This document shows, piece after piece, positions 1 through 6,040 of a stretch of 17,913 nt of DNA. The notes below the pieces were generated by a model, which saw nothing but the letters and a program-made list of their open reading frames with translations, was not told the origin of the DNA and made no database searches. Both the position numbers and the translations under genes were made by a program. Origin of the DNA: Oscillospiraceae bacterium (lineage in GTDB: Bacteria > Bacillota > Clostridia > Oscillospirales > Acutalibacteraceae); assembly GCA_029013165.1 (NCBI GenBank), contig JAQXMV010000091.1:1-17913 (forward strand). Direction: 5' to 3'. Positions within the stretch are counted from its first letter, which is position 1. Each line of letters opens with the position of its first letter.

Positions 1-819
1 GGGTGCGTTGTTGACAATCGCCTCCAGATTGGACGGGCTGGCCACCAGATCATTTTGCGCTCTGACGATCACCGTCGGTATCTGCAAAGCCGAAAAAGCC
101 TTCAGATCCGAGCCCTTGGCATGAGAGGTCATAATGGTGATACCCGTACCGGTACCCTTGGCAGAGATCGGCTTTGTGATGCGATCCAGATCATAGTCCT
201 TGGCATATTCCATATCGCTGAAGCTCATGGCCACAAGGAGTCTGACCAGGGGCGGACATTTCACCGCCGCGGCAATCATCACATCAAAAACCTTACCCAT
301 CAGCGGATGGGACATGATCTTGCCGACAGAAGCAGGAAGCTCTGCCGAGGTCTGGGGCGCGAAAAGCACCAGACCGGTAACCTTATCCTGATGCTCACAG
401 GCAAGATTGATCGCAATACCGCCGCCCATGGAATGACCGCCTACAACCCAGGTGCCACCGAGATTTTCCATCAGAGAGAAGATCACTTCCTCTCTGGAAA
501 GCAGTGCTGTATTGGCCGTCTCCCGGGAGGAATAGCCGAAATTCGGCACATCAACGGTGACAACGCGGTATCCGGCCTTACTGTATTCCTCGGCAATCCC
601 TTCAAGAGACGCCGTGGAAAGACAAAAGCCGTGAATGAGCAGGATCTGATTTTTGGCTTTTTCTTCGGGCTCATAGACTCTGTAATGCAGCGTATAGTCT
701 CCGACCTCAAAAAAAGCGCTGTTGTCATAGGGCTTTTCGGCTGTATCCCCGGCAAAAACGGGAAGGGCCAGGCCGATGGCAAGAATCAAACATAACAGAA
801 GAGAAAAAGTCTTTTTCAT
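1..819 (-). CDS. Exported alpha/beta hydrolase, C-terminus cut by the window edge
   Basis: Reading the minus strand from the ATG at 819 gives 273 codons without a stop, running off the left edge, so the gene is partial. Residues 1-23 form a signal peptide: KK start, hydrophobic core of about 15 residues, then a VFAG cleavage-type end. The mature part shows the alpha/beta hydrolase fold: an oxyanion HG at 63-64 (LLIHGF), a nucleophile elbow GHSMGG with Ser130, and a candidate catalytic Asp257 in RAQND. The catalytic His would lie beyond the edge. The start is supported by AAGGAGTG 8 bases upstream (828-835) and by a promoter at 862-891. A terminator separates it from the gene run to its right, so it is an independent unit. 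The substrate cannot be told; lipase, esterase or another serine hydrolase are all possible. The fold call is firm. Confidence 0.88.
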   Translation of the reverse strand, partial: MKKTFSLLLCLILAIGLALPVFAGDTAEKPYDNSAFFEVGDYTLHYRVYEPEEKAKNQILLIHGFCLSTASLEGIAEEYSKAGYRVVTVDVPNFGYSSRETANTALLSREEVIFSLMENLGGTWVVGGHSMGGGIAINLACEHQDKVTGLVLFAPQTSAELPASVGKIMSHPLMGKVFDVMIAAAVKCPPLVRLLVAMSFSDMEYAKDYDLDRITKPISAKGTGTGITIMTSHAKGSDLKAFSALQIPTVIVRAQNDLVASPSNLEAIVNNAP

Positions 820-861
820 AGTATTAACACTCCTTTTTCATTTTATTAATATTCCCTCTTA

Positions 862-891
862 ATCATACATCATATCATGATGTTTTTTCAA
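862..891 (-). promoter_or_regulatory. Candidate sigma-A promoter of the exported hydrolase, with an inverted repeat in the spacer
   Basis: On the minus strand a -35 TTGAAA (886-891) and a -10 TATGAT (862-867) are 18 bases apart and lie about 45 bases before the hydrolase ATG. Between them is a perfect inverted repeat, CATCAT-GAT-ATGATG (868-882), filling most of the spacer. A repeat placed there could be a repressor operator, but it is short and AT-rich and may be chance. Confidence 0.5.
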
Positions 892-902
892 GAGGAAATT
901 AC

Positions 903-932
903 AAAAAAGCCGTATACCTTTCGGCATACGGC
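903..932 (-). terminator. Rho-independent terminator closing the long minus-strand gene run
   Basis: A stem GCCGTAT/ATACGGC (909-915 with 926-932) extends by two C-G pairs after one mismatch around a small TTTC-type loop. On the minus strand it is followed at once by six T residues (908-903). It lies 35 bases past the stop of the S1-domain gene and before the promoter of the exported hydrolase, so it separates the two units. The plus-strand side has no T-run, so it should work mainly in the minus direction. Confidence 0.8.
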
Positions 933-966
933 AAAAAGCTCTGATTATTTTCCAAACAGCAGAAAT

Positions 967-1425
967 TCAGTTGTTATTCTTTCCTTTTCTGGAATAGCCA
1001 CCGTGATAGGAATCATTTGAACGGCGCAGATCCGTCATTTTTTCATCGCTGACCTGCTTGAAGCGAGCCATCATTTCCTCAAAGGACATATTGTCACTGC
1101 TCTGAGGCTTGGCCTGACCCTGCCACACATTGGCAGTGTTTCTCTGTCTGTCTCTCGGCCTTTTCTGTCTCGGCTGAGAATCCTTAGCGGGAGGATCCAT
1201 CGCTTTCTTGATGGAAAGGCTGATCTTGCCCTCGTCGGTGATCCCGACAACCTTGACCTTGACCTCCTGGCCCTCTTTCAGGTGTTCCTTGATGTCCTTG
1301 ACAAAGGTATTGGAAACCTCCGAGATATGTACCATTCCGCTTTTACCCTCGGGCAGGCTGACAAAAGCACCGAATGTCGTCAGACCTGTGACCTTGCCTT
1401 CAACGATTGCTCCAATTTCAAGCAT
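967..1425 (-). CDS. yabR: S1-domain RNA-binding protein (YabR/general stress protein 13 type)
   Basis: This 152-residue protein has one S1 (OB-fold) domain at about residues 3-74, with the usual GxVTGLTTFGAFV strand pattern and a MVHISEVS segment. A long, polar, Lys/Arg/Gln-rich tail follows from about 75 and looks disordered. S1 domains bind single-stranded RNA; YabR-type proteins are thought to act on ribosomes or mRNA, but their exact role is not settled. It lies directly downstream of the divIC-like gene, as yabR does in Bacillus subtilis. AGGAGG is 13 bases before the ATG, longer than usual, but an in-frame TAA just upstream leaves no other start. It is the last gene before the terminator at 903-932. 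Confidence 0.88.
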   Translation of the reverse strand: MLEIGAIVEGKVTGLTTFGAFVSLPEGKSGMVHISEVSNTFVKDIKEHLKEGQEVKVKVVGITDEGKISLSIKKAMDPPAKDSQPRQKRPRDRQRNTANVWQGQAKPQSSDNMSFEEMMARFKQVSDEKMTDLRRSNDSYHGGYSRKGKNNN

Positions 1426-1450
1426 AAAAAGATGTTATCCTCCTAAGATT

Positions 1451-1774
1451 TTATTCACCGTATGAAGAGTCATAAAATACCTTTTCTCCGGGTTTACAGT
1501 ATCCGTACTCTTCTCTGGCGATTTTTTCAAAATATTCGTCCTGATTCTCTCCGTTCAGGATGCTCGCGATGTCGCTGCTCTGCTCGTCCATTGCGGTGAT
1601 GTCCTGTTTCATGGTGTCAATTTTATCATTCATGTCGTCAATTTTCTTACAGTTGGCGACGATCTGAAACACTGCGAGCATAAAGGTGCAGACAACCACT
1701 AAAATCCAAAGCAGGCGTGTTTTTCTGAATTTTCTCTTTTTCGGCTTCGCTTCCCCAATATCTCTGACAGCCAA
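1451..1774 (-). CDS. divIC: DivIC/FtsB-like septum formation initiator
   Basis: This is a small bitopic membrane protein: a basic cytoplasmic N-terminus (PKKRKFRKTR), one transmembrane helix (about residues 22-40), a coiled coil (about 44-75) and a short outer domain ending near EYGYCKPGEKVFY. That layout and the YabQ/S1 neighbours identify the DivIC/FtsB family, which joins FtsL and DivIB/FtsQ at the division septum to control septal wall synthesis. The frame opens at an ATG at 1798, which has no Shine-Dalgarno sequence. AAAGAGGTG (1781-1789) lies inside that extension, 8 bases before a TTG at 1774, so I chose TTG (107 residues). GTG at 1777 or the ATG (115 residues), coupled to the yabQ stop, remain possible. 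The family call is firmer than the start. Confidence 0.85.
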   Translation of the reverse strand: MAVRDIGEAKPKKRKFRKTRLLWILVVVCTFMLAVFQIVANCKKIDDMNDKIDTMKQDITAMDEQSSDIASILNGENQDEYFEKIAREEYGYCKPGEKVFYDSSYGE

Positions 1775-1780
1775 CACAAA

Positions 1781-1789
1781 CACCTCTTT
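1781..1789 (-). promoter_or_regulatory. Ribosome binding site deciding the divIC start
   Basis: AAAGAGGTG on the minus strand lies 8 bases before TTG (1774) and 5 before GTG (1777), but downstream of the upstream ATG at 1798. The only Shine-Dalgarno match near this gene is therefore inside the longest reading frame, which argues for the shorter protein. Confidence 0.5.
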
Positions 1790-1808
1790 GAAATTCATTA
1801 TACACGAT

Positions 1809-2345
1809 TTAGTATACGGATTTTTTTCTTTTTTTCAAGAGGATTTTGCTAATATTCTCAAATTTTTTTCGTTTATGCTCTGCAGCCGGTGGTCTGTCGA
1901 CGGACTGCTTCTTATTTTTCCGCCTCTGCATCTCCTGAGCTGCCCTCTCAGCGATCCGGTGGATCCTTCGCCGCAGGAAGCGCATCAGCTTCACCGCCGG
2001 AGAAAAAATCAACTTCAACAGACGCCGGATGGCCCTGCCGCAGACAGCAAAGGGCGCGGAGAGTTTTTTGCCGAGGGTAAAATGAAAAGCCAGACCGCCC
2101 AAAAGCTGAGCCGAGATGATATTCAGCCGCACCTCACCGCTGTTAAAGATCACCATGAAGAAAAAGGACAGCACCGACGCGGTGACACTGAAAAAAATAT
2201 CCTGAAAGATCACAGCCCCGTTCCGGCTGCTGATCAGCCGCCTGACGGCGACCACCGCTTCATAATAAACGGCAAGCAGCACACCGAAGCCGAGACCCTG
2301 CAAAAACACATAAATCTGCCGCGACAGCGGCTCCGTGTAATTCAT
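1809..2345 (-). CDS. yabQ: Spore cortex biosynthesis protein YabQ
   Basis: This 178-residue membrane protein has an N-terminal half of hydrophobic helices, including about residues 8-32 (IYVFLQGLGFGVLL onward), 45-65 and 72-90. A long, strongly basic cytoplasmic tail follows from about 100 and ends in a KKRKK cluster. The N-terminal pattern and the place between yabP and divIC fit YabQ. In Bacillus this protein sits in the membranes around the forespore and is needed for cortex formation. The ATG overlaps the TGA of yabP by four bases (ATGA), so translation is coupled. In Bacillus the yabPQ pair is expressed in the mother cell from a sigma-E promoter. The tail is low-complexity, so identity rests on the first 95 residues and the context. 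Confidence 0.87.
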   Translation of the reverse strand: MNYTEPLSRQIYVFLQGLGFGVLLAVYYEAVVAVRRLISSRNGAVIFQDIFFSVTASVLSFFFMVIFNSGEVRLNIISAQLLGGLAFHFTLGKKLSAPFAVCGRAIRRLLKLIFSPAVKLMRFLRRRIHRIAERAAQEMQRRKNKKQSVDRPPAAEHKRKKFENISKILLKKRKKSVY

Positions 2346-2623
2346 CGGAACACCTTCGAGAAGAAACCGCCGGATCGTTCCGGGCGTTCAAGATAAGTCA
2401 TGGCGCAGATCTTGCCCTCCACACTCAACTCGCCTTTTTCGATATTCAGGCAGGTAATATGCAGTCCCTCACCGCTGATGGTCAGCTCCCCCATATCCGT
2501 GCAGGCCACAATGACCTGCTCGTCAAAGGAATCCACATCGGTCACACCGCTGACGCTCAGCTCGCTTCTGTCCTTGAGCAAAATGCTGTGGGGCAGTATA
2601 ATTTTGTCAGTTTTTTCATTCAT
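2342..2623 (-). CDS. yabP: Sporulation protein YabP
   Basis: This 93-residue soluble protein shows the YabP/YqfC family pattern: LSVSGVTDVDSFDEQ at about 22-36, then a regular run of short beta strands ending in MTYLER. YabP is made in the mother cell under sigma-E in Bacillus; it is conserved in spore formers, though its biochemical role is unclear. AGGGAGG is about 10 bases upstream of the ATG. The stop overlaps the start of yabQ by four bases. The 111-base gap before it is the largest inside the run and is where a sporulation promoter would be expected; a weak sigma-E-like match is at 2646-2674. The family call is confident because both sequence and neighbours agree. Confidence 0.9.
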   Translation of the reverse strand: MNEKTDKIILPHSILLKDRSELSVSGVTDVDSFDEQVIVACTDMGELTISGEGLHITCLNIEKGELSVEGKICAMTYLERPERSGGFFSKVFR

Positions 2624-2645
2624 AAGAAAACAACCTCCCTACTCA

Positions 2646-2674
2646 AGATTATTCCGTAGGAAGGCAGTTTATTC
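2646..2674 (-). promoter_or_regulatory. Weak candidate sigma-E promoter before yabP
   Basis: On the minus strand GAATAAA (2668-2674) and AATAATCT (2646-2653) are 14 bases apart. They resemble the sigma-E elements GAATATT and CATAnnnT with mismatches, notably A for the first C of the -10. Transcription would begin next to the ribosome binding site, leaving a very short leader. Knowing that yabP is a sigma-E gene in Bacillus biased my search, so treat this as a suggestion. Confidence 0.28.
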
Positions 2675-2734
2675 TGTTAGGGTGAAAAGTATAAATAAAG
2701 TTTTGCTTTCAGGCCGGGTTCGGATTATATCACC

Positions 2735-2974
2735 TCACAGGATTTTATACATCAGCCCCGCATCGTTTTTTGTCGCGTGTTCGCTGACCAGCAGTACCTC
2801 TGCTTTCAGCAGGTTTTCACCCATCTGTATTTCGATGATGTCACCGATCTTCACATCGTAGGAAGCACGGGCAACCTTGCCGTTGACCATCACATGCTTG
2901 GCGTCGCAGACCTCGTTGGCGATAGTTCTGCGCTTGATCAGACGGGAAACCTTGAGATATTTGTCAAGTCTCAT
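2735..2974 (-). CDS. rqcP: S4-domain ribosome quality-control protein RqcP (YabO, Hsp15-like)
   Basis: This 79-residue protein is essentially one S4 RNA-binding domain, beginning MRLDKYLKVSRLIKRR and continuing through VNGKVARASYDVKIGD. It matches Bacillus RqcP (formerly YabO) closely at the N-terminus, including Arg2 and Arg16, reported as important for function. RqcP works with RqcH on obstructed 50S subunits, holding the P-site tRNA while alanine tails are added to the stalled peptide. The frame extends 24 codons upstream, but GGAGGTGA a few bases before the ATG at 2974 fixes the start. A strong hairpin (3020-3045) lies in the gap between hup and this gene. Confidence 0.92.
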   Translation of the reverse strand: MRLDKYLKVSRLIKRRTIANEVCDAKHVMVNGKVARASYDVKIGDIIEIQMGENLLKAEVLLVSEHATKNDAGLMYKIL

Positions 2975-3019
2975 CCTGTCACCTCCGTTGTTTTTATACT
3001 CTCGGTTGGAAAGACAGTC

Positions 3020-3045
3020 TGAGCCGCAACTGTCGTTGCGGCTCA
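3020..3045 (-). other. Strong 11-bp hairpin between hup and rqcP
   Basis: The sequence GAGCCGCAAC-TGTC-GTTGCGGCTC forms a perfect 10-bp GC-rich stem (3021-3030 with 3035-3044) with a four-base loop, plus an outer T-A pair. Neither strand has a T-run after it, so it is not a classical terminator. It lies 25 bases past the hup stop and about 45 bases before the rqcP start. It may protect the 3' end of an abundant hup message or lower read-through into rqcP. A competing 6-bp repeat, GACAGT/ACTGTC (3013-3018 with 3029-3034), overlaps it. Confidence 0.65.
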
Positions 3046-3070
3046 AGTCCTTGTCCGTGTTTACGCCTGA

Positions 3071-3343
3071 TTATTTAACAGCGTTTTTGAGAGCAGCGCC
3101 TGCCTTGAATGAGGGGAGCTTTGCGGCTGCGATTTCGATTGATTCGCCGGTCTTGGGGTTGTGACCTGTTCTGGCAGCTCTTTCCTTAACCTCAAAAGTA
3201 CCGAAGCCGATGAGCTGAACCTTATCGCCGGCCTTGAGAGCCTCTTCGATAGAGCCAAGAACGGCTGTGAGTGCCTTCTCAGCGTCCTTCTTTGAGATTT
3301 CAGCCTTTGCTGCAACTGCGTTGATCAATTCGGTTTTATTCAT
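3071..3343 (-). CDS. hup: HU family DNA-binding protein
   Basis: This 90-residue protein has the typical length and full pattern of HU: MNKTELINAVA at the start, GFGTF at 46-50, the DNA-binding arm RTGHNPKTGE with the intercalating Pro63, and a LPSFKAGAALK end. HU dimers bend and compact the nucleoid. The start is set by GGAGG 9-10 bases upstream of the ATG at 3343; the 11-residue upstream extension in the same frame lacks a ribosome binding site. It sits between mazG and rqcP, an arrangement common in Clostridia but not in Bacillus subtilis, where hbs is elsewhere. High expression would suggest its own promoter, and a weak one is visible at 3363-3392. Confidence 0.95.
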   Translation of the reverse strand: MNKTELINAVAAKAEISKKDAEKALTAVLGSIEEALKAGDKVQLIGFGTFEVKERAARTGHNPKTGESIEIAAAKLPSFKAGAALKNAVK

Positions 3344-3362
3344 TTGTTTTTCCTCCAAACAA

Positions 3363-3392
3363 AATATATTTTCCACGAGATAGATCTTTGAA
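3363..3392 (-). promoter_or_regulatory. Weak candidate promoter for hup
   Basis: On the minus strand TTCAAA (3387-3392) and TATATT (3363-3368) are 18 bases apart, ending about 20 bases before the hup ATG, just after the mazG stop. The match to sigma-A elements is moderate, and the region is AT-rich, so chance is possible. Confidence 0.3.
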
Positions 3393-3398
3393 CTAATC

Positions 3399-4205
3399 TC
3401 AATTGGATTCTAAAGATTCTTTTGCCTCATCCCAGAGCTTATCCAGCTCATGAATGGACGTAGCCTGCATATCGATGCCTCTTTCGGCGGCGAGCTCTTC
3501 GACTCTGAGAAAGCGTGAAATAAACTTTTCATTTGCACGGGTCATGGCCGTCTCGGAATCAACACCAATAAAACGGGAGATATTGACGCAGGAGAAAAGC
3601 ATATCACCCAGCTCCTCCTCCATGGCGTCCTGACTGCCGCAGGCAATGGCCTGATGCAGCTCTTCGGTCTCTTTCTGCAGGGCTTCAAAAGCGCCGTCAA
3701 CGCTGTCCCAGTCAAAGCCGGCTTTTTTCGCCTTGGACTGGATCTTCTGGCCGCGCATGAGAGCCGGCAGTTCTCTGGGCACCTTGAGCATGGAAGAGCC
3801 CTGGGTTTTCTGACCCTTTGACTTTCTCTTGATCGTGTCCCAGTTGGAGAGCACCTCGTCAGCGCCGTCAACCTTCACATCACCGAAAACATGGGGATGA
3901 CGCTCGATGAGCTTTTTGCAGATTCCGTCGGCAACATCGGAAAAATCAAAGCTGCCTTTTTCCGTTTCCATCTCGGCGTGAAAGACAACCTGCAGCAGCA
4001 CATCGCCCAGCTCTTCCAAAAGCAGTTCCCTGTCCTTTTTATTGATCGCCTCCACAACCTCATAGGTTTCCTCAATGAAGTTGTTTTTGATGCTCTCGTG
4101 GGTCTGCTCTGCATCCCAGGGACAGCCGCCGGGAGAACGGAGAATATGCATGATCTGCAAAAGATCGTTGATATCATATTTTTCTTTGAACTCAAAATTT
4201 ATCAT
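3399..4205 (-). CDS. mazG: Nucleoside triphosphate pyrophosphohydrolase MazG
   Basis: This 268-residue protein hydrolyses NTPs and dNTPs to monophosphates and pyrophosphate, cleaning non-canonical nucleotides. It has two tandem MazG domains. The first carries the SPGGCPWD segment (24-31) and the metal-binding EETYE (45-49) and EELGD (64-68) motifs; the second repeats the pattern around KETEELHQ and EELGDMLF. Its length matches the E. coli enzyme. The Bacillus homologue YabN has an extra N-terminal methylase-like domain that is absent here. A TTG two codons upstream is possible, but GAGG (4214-4217) is 8 bases before the ATG at 4205. It starts 24 bases after the flippase stop. Confidence 0.93.
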   Translation of the reverse strand: MINFEFKEKYDINDLLQIMHILRSPGGCPWDAEQTHESIKNNFIEETYEVVEAINKKDRELLLEELGDVLLQVVFHAEMETEKGSFDFSDVADGICKKLIERHPHVFGDVKVDGADEVLSNWDTIKRKSKGQKTQGSSMLKVPRELPALMRGQKIQSKAKKAGFDWDSVDGAFEALQKETEELHQAIACGSQDAMEEELGDMLFSCVNISRFIGVDSETAMTRANEKFISRFLRVEELAAERGIDMQATSIHELDKLWDEAKESLESN

Positions 4206-4229
4206 ATGCAAAACCTCAACGGGTCTATT

Positions 4230-5993
4230 TTACCCTAATAATCCAAATTTTGCAAGGACTTTTGCAATTTTTTCTCCTTTTGGTAACATTTCCACATCAT
4301 CTTTTGCCACGCCTTTGAGCAAAAGCAGGGTTACAACATAGGTGATACCGCCAAGGCCGATGGCAACAATACCCACCAGGCGGCTGTCGATCATCAGCTT
4401 TTCGGAAATGAGCCAGTTGGAAGCGAAAGCCACGATGCCGCACAGTGCCGCCGAAATGAAAGGCTTGAGATAAACCGAAAGGAAGCTGATTTTCACACCT
4501 GTCATTTTCAGCAGATAATAGAGATTGACGGCAAAGATGATGATATAGCAAACGGTGGTGCTGATGGGCGCACCGTTGATGTTGATGTTCGGATTGCCGA
4601 TGAGAATATAGTTGAGCAGAATTTTTGCACAGGAGCCCAGGGCAATAGATTTGATGGGGATATCCATTCTGCCCACGGCCTGAAGCATATTGGTCATGGG
4701 TGAAGTGGCGGCAAAGAGGAAAATGCCCAGACCGTAAACCCGGAGCATCGGCTCCGCGATGGGGATCATGTCCTGACGGGAAGAATAAAGGATCTCGAGA
4801 ATCGGTCCGGGAATGGCGGCGATACCCAAGCCTGCCGGCATGGCGATCATCATCGTCACACGAAGGACAGTCTCAATGGTGCCCTTGATCTCTTTTTTGT
4901 TTTTCGCGGCCCAGGCGGAGGTCAGCGCCGGTATGGCACTGATGCCGAGAGTGAGCGTAATGGTAGGAATCAGGTTTTTGATGTTGAGCACGGCGCCGTG
5001 GGTACCGTAAAGATAATTGTGTATGCCCTCATCGAGGGTCTGTGACGCGGCCAGAGAAGCGCCGTACATATTCTTGATGATCTCGGAGCCGGATTCAATG
5101 GCATAGGCCAGGCGGCTGCGGATCGTCAGATCGTCGATCATGTTGCTGATATTGAGCACAACGGAGCTCAGGGCAACGGGGGCGGCGATGCGAATAAGAT
5201 TCTTTCGGATCGTCTTGTCGCTTTCCGGCGACGGAGAATTGACAATCTCCTCACGGGTGAAGCCGAAGCCGTGGCGCTTATAGCGGATATAAAGATACAA
5301 AAGGCCCAGCATGGAGCCGAGGGTTACACCCAAAATCGCCACAGCGGCCGCATAGGGATACATGACAGCCAGTGCCTCGGCCTCGTTTTTGACCTCGGTG
5401 CCGAAAACCGTTGCCGCGCCGTCAACGGCTCTTTCACGGTATGTAGAGAGCCAATGGTTAAAGCACACATAAGTGGCGGAAAGGCCGAAGGCCAGCTTCA
5501 CCGCCGCTTCGATCACCTGAGAAACGCCGGTAGGCGTCATGTTCTTGAGTCCCTCGTAATAGCCGCGGAAAGAGGACATCATACAGCAGAAAAGCACGCA
5601 GGGTGCCACAGCCATGACGCTGACGAAATTCATGGGAGATCTCACCATGACGGAATAAGGATAGGCAATGAGCATCAGGATCGTCGTTCCGGCAAGTCCC
5701 ACAATAAAGAAAAGCCGACGGGAAACATGGAATATCCGCTGGGCGTCCTTGATTCTGCCGAACTCCACATTCTGCGAAACCATCTTGGACACAGCAACGG
5801 GAAGTCCCGCCATGGATATGGCATAAAGGGGGTTATAAATAGCATAGGCGCCGGTGAAATATCCGTAGCCCTCCGGCGTTAAAAGGTTGGTCAGCGGTAT
5901 CTTATATACCGCGCCGATGAGTTTGACGATAACCGTTGCGATGGCCAGTACGCCTGCACCTGTGAGCAGTGACTGCTTTTTTCTTTCTGCCAC
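4230..5993 (-). CDS. YabM/SpoVB-type MOP-superfamily flippase
   Basis: This 587-residue integral membrane protein has about 14 hydrophobic helices across its whole length and a basic N-terminal AERKKQ. The first helix region (VLAIATVIVKLIGAVYKIPL) and the following EGYGYF are typical of the polysaccharide exporter branch of the MOP superfamily (MurJ, SpoVB, YabM). These proteins flip lipid-linked sugars across the membrane, here probably wall or spore-cortex precursors. Its place directly before mazG is that of yabM in Bacillus; SpoVB proper is a close paralogue, so I give no symbol. The start is GTG, chosen because AAGGAGA (6001-6007) is 7 bases upstream and no in-frame ATG is nearby. It is somewhat longer than Bacillus homologues. 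Confidence 0.9.
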   Translation of the reverse strand: MAERKKQSLLTGAGVLAIATVIVKLIGAVYKIPLTNLLTPEGYGYFTGAYAIYNPLYAISMAGLPVAVSKMVSQNVEFGRIKDAQRIFHVSRRLFFIVGLAGTTILMLIAYPYSVMVRSPMNFVSVMAVAPCVLFCCMMSSFRGYYEGLKNMTPTGVSQVIEAAVKLAFGLSATYVCFNHWLSTYRERAVDGAATVFGTEVKNEAEALAVMYPYAAAVAILGVTLGSMLGLLYLYIRYKRHGFGFTREEIVNSPSPESDKTIRKNLIRIAAPVALSSVVLNISNMIDDLTIRSRLAYAIESGSEIIKNMYGASLAASQTLDEGIHNYLYGTHGAVLNIKNLIPTITLTLGISAIPALTSAWAAKNKKEIKGTIETVLRVTMMIAMPAGLGIAAIPGPILEILYSSRQDMIPIAEPMLRVYGLGIFLFAATSPMTNMLQAVGRMDIPIKSIALGSCAKILLNYILIGNPNININGAPISTTVCYIIIFAVNLYYLLKMTGVKISFLSVYLKPFISAALCGIVAFASNWLISEKLMIDSRLVGIVAIGLGGITYVVTLLLLKGVAKDDVEMLPKGEKIAKVLAKFGLLG

Positions 5994-6040
5994 GATGTCA
6001 TCTCCTTTATCTATGGTTCATTTTCATTTTATTTCACTTT

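Noticed and set aside
55..795. Plus-strand open frame of about 246 codons at the left edge
   Set aside because: It is antisense to the secreted alpha/beta hydrolase, whose signal peptide and catalytic motifs are clear; the plus-strand product looks like random basic sequence.
2724..2729. TATAAT on the minus strand just after rqcP
   Set aside because: No -35-like sequence lies 16-18 bases upstream, so it is not counted as a promoter.
3013..3045. Pseudoknot between the loop of the hup-rqcP hairpin and the downstream TGTC
   Set aside because: The loop would pair fully with only three bases left to span an 11-bp stem, which is sterically implausible; a simple hairpin or an alternative fold is more likely.
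2975..3046. 24-codon N-terminal extension of rqcP
   Set aside because: It overlaps the end of the hairpin region and has no ribosome binding site, whereas GGAGGTGA precedes the ATG at 2974 and family homology begins there.
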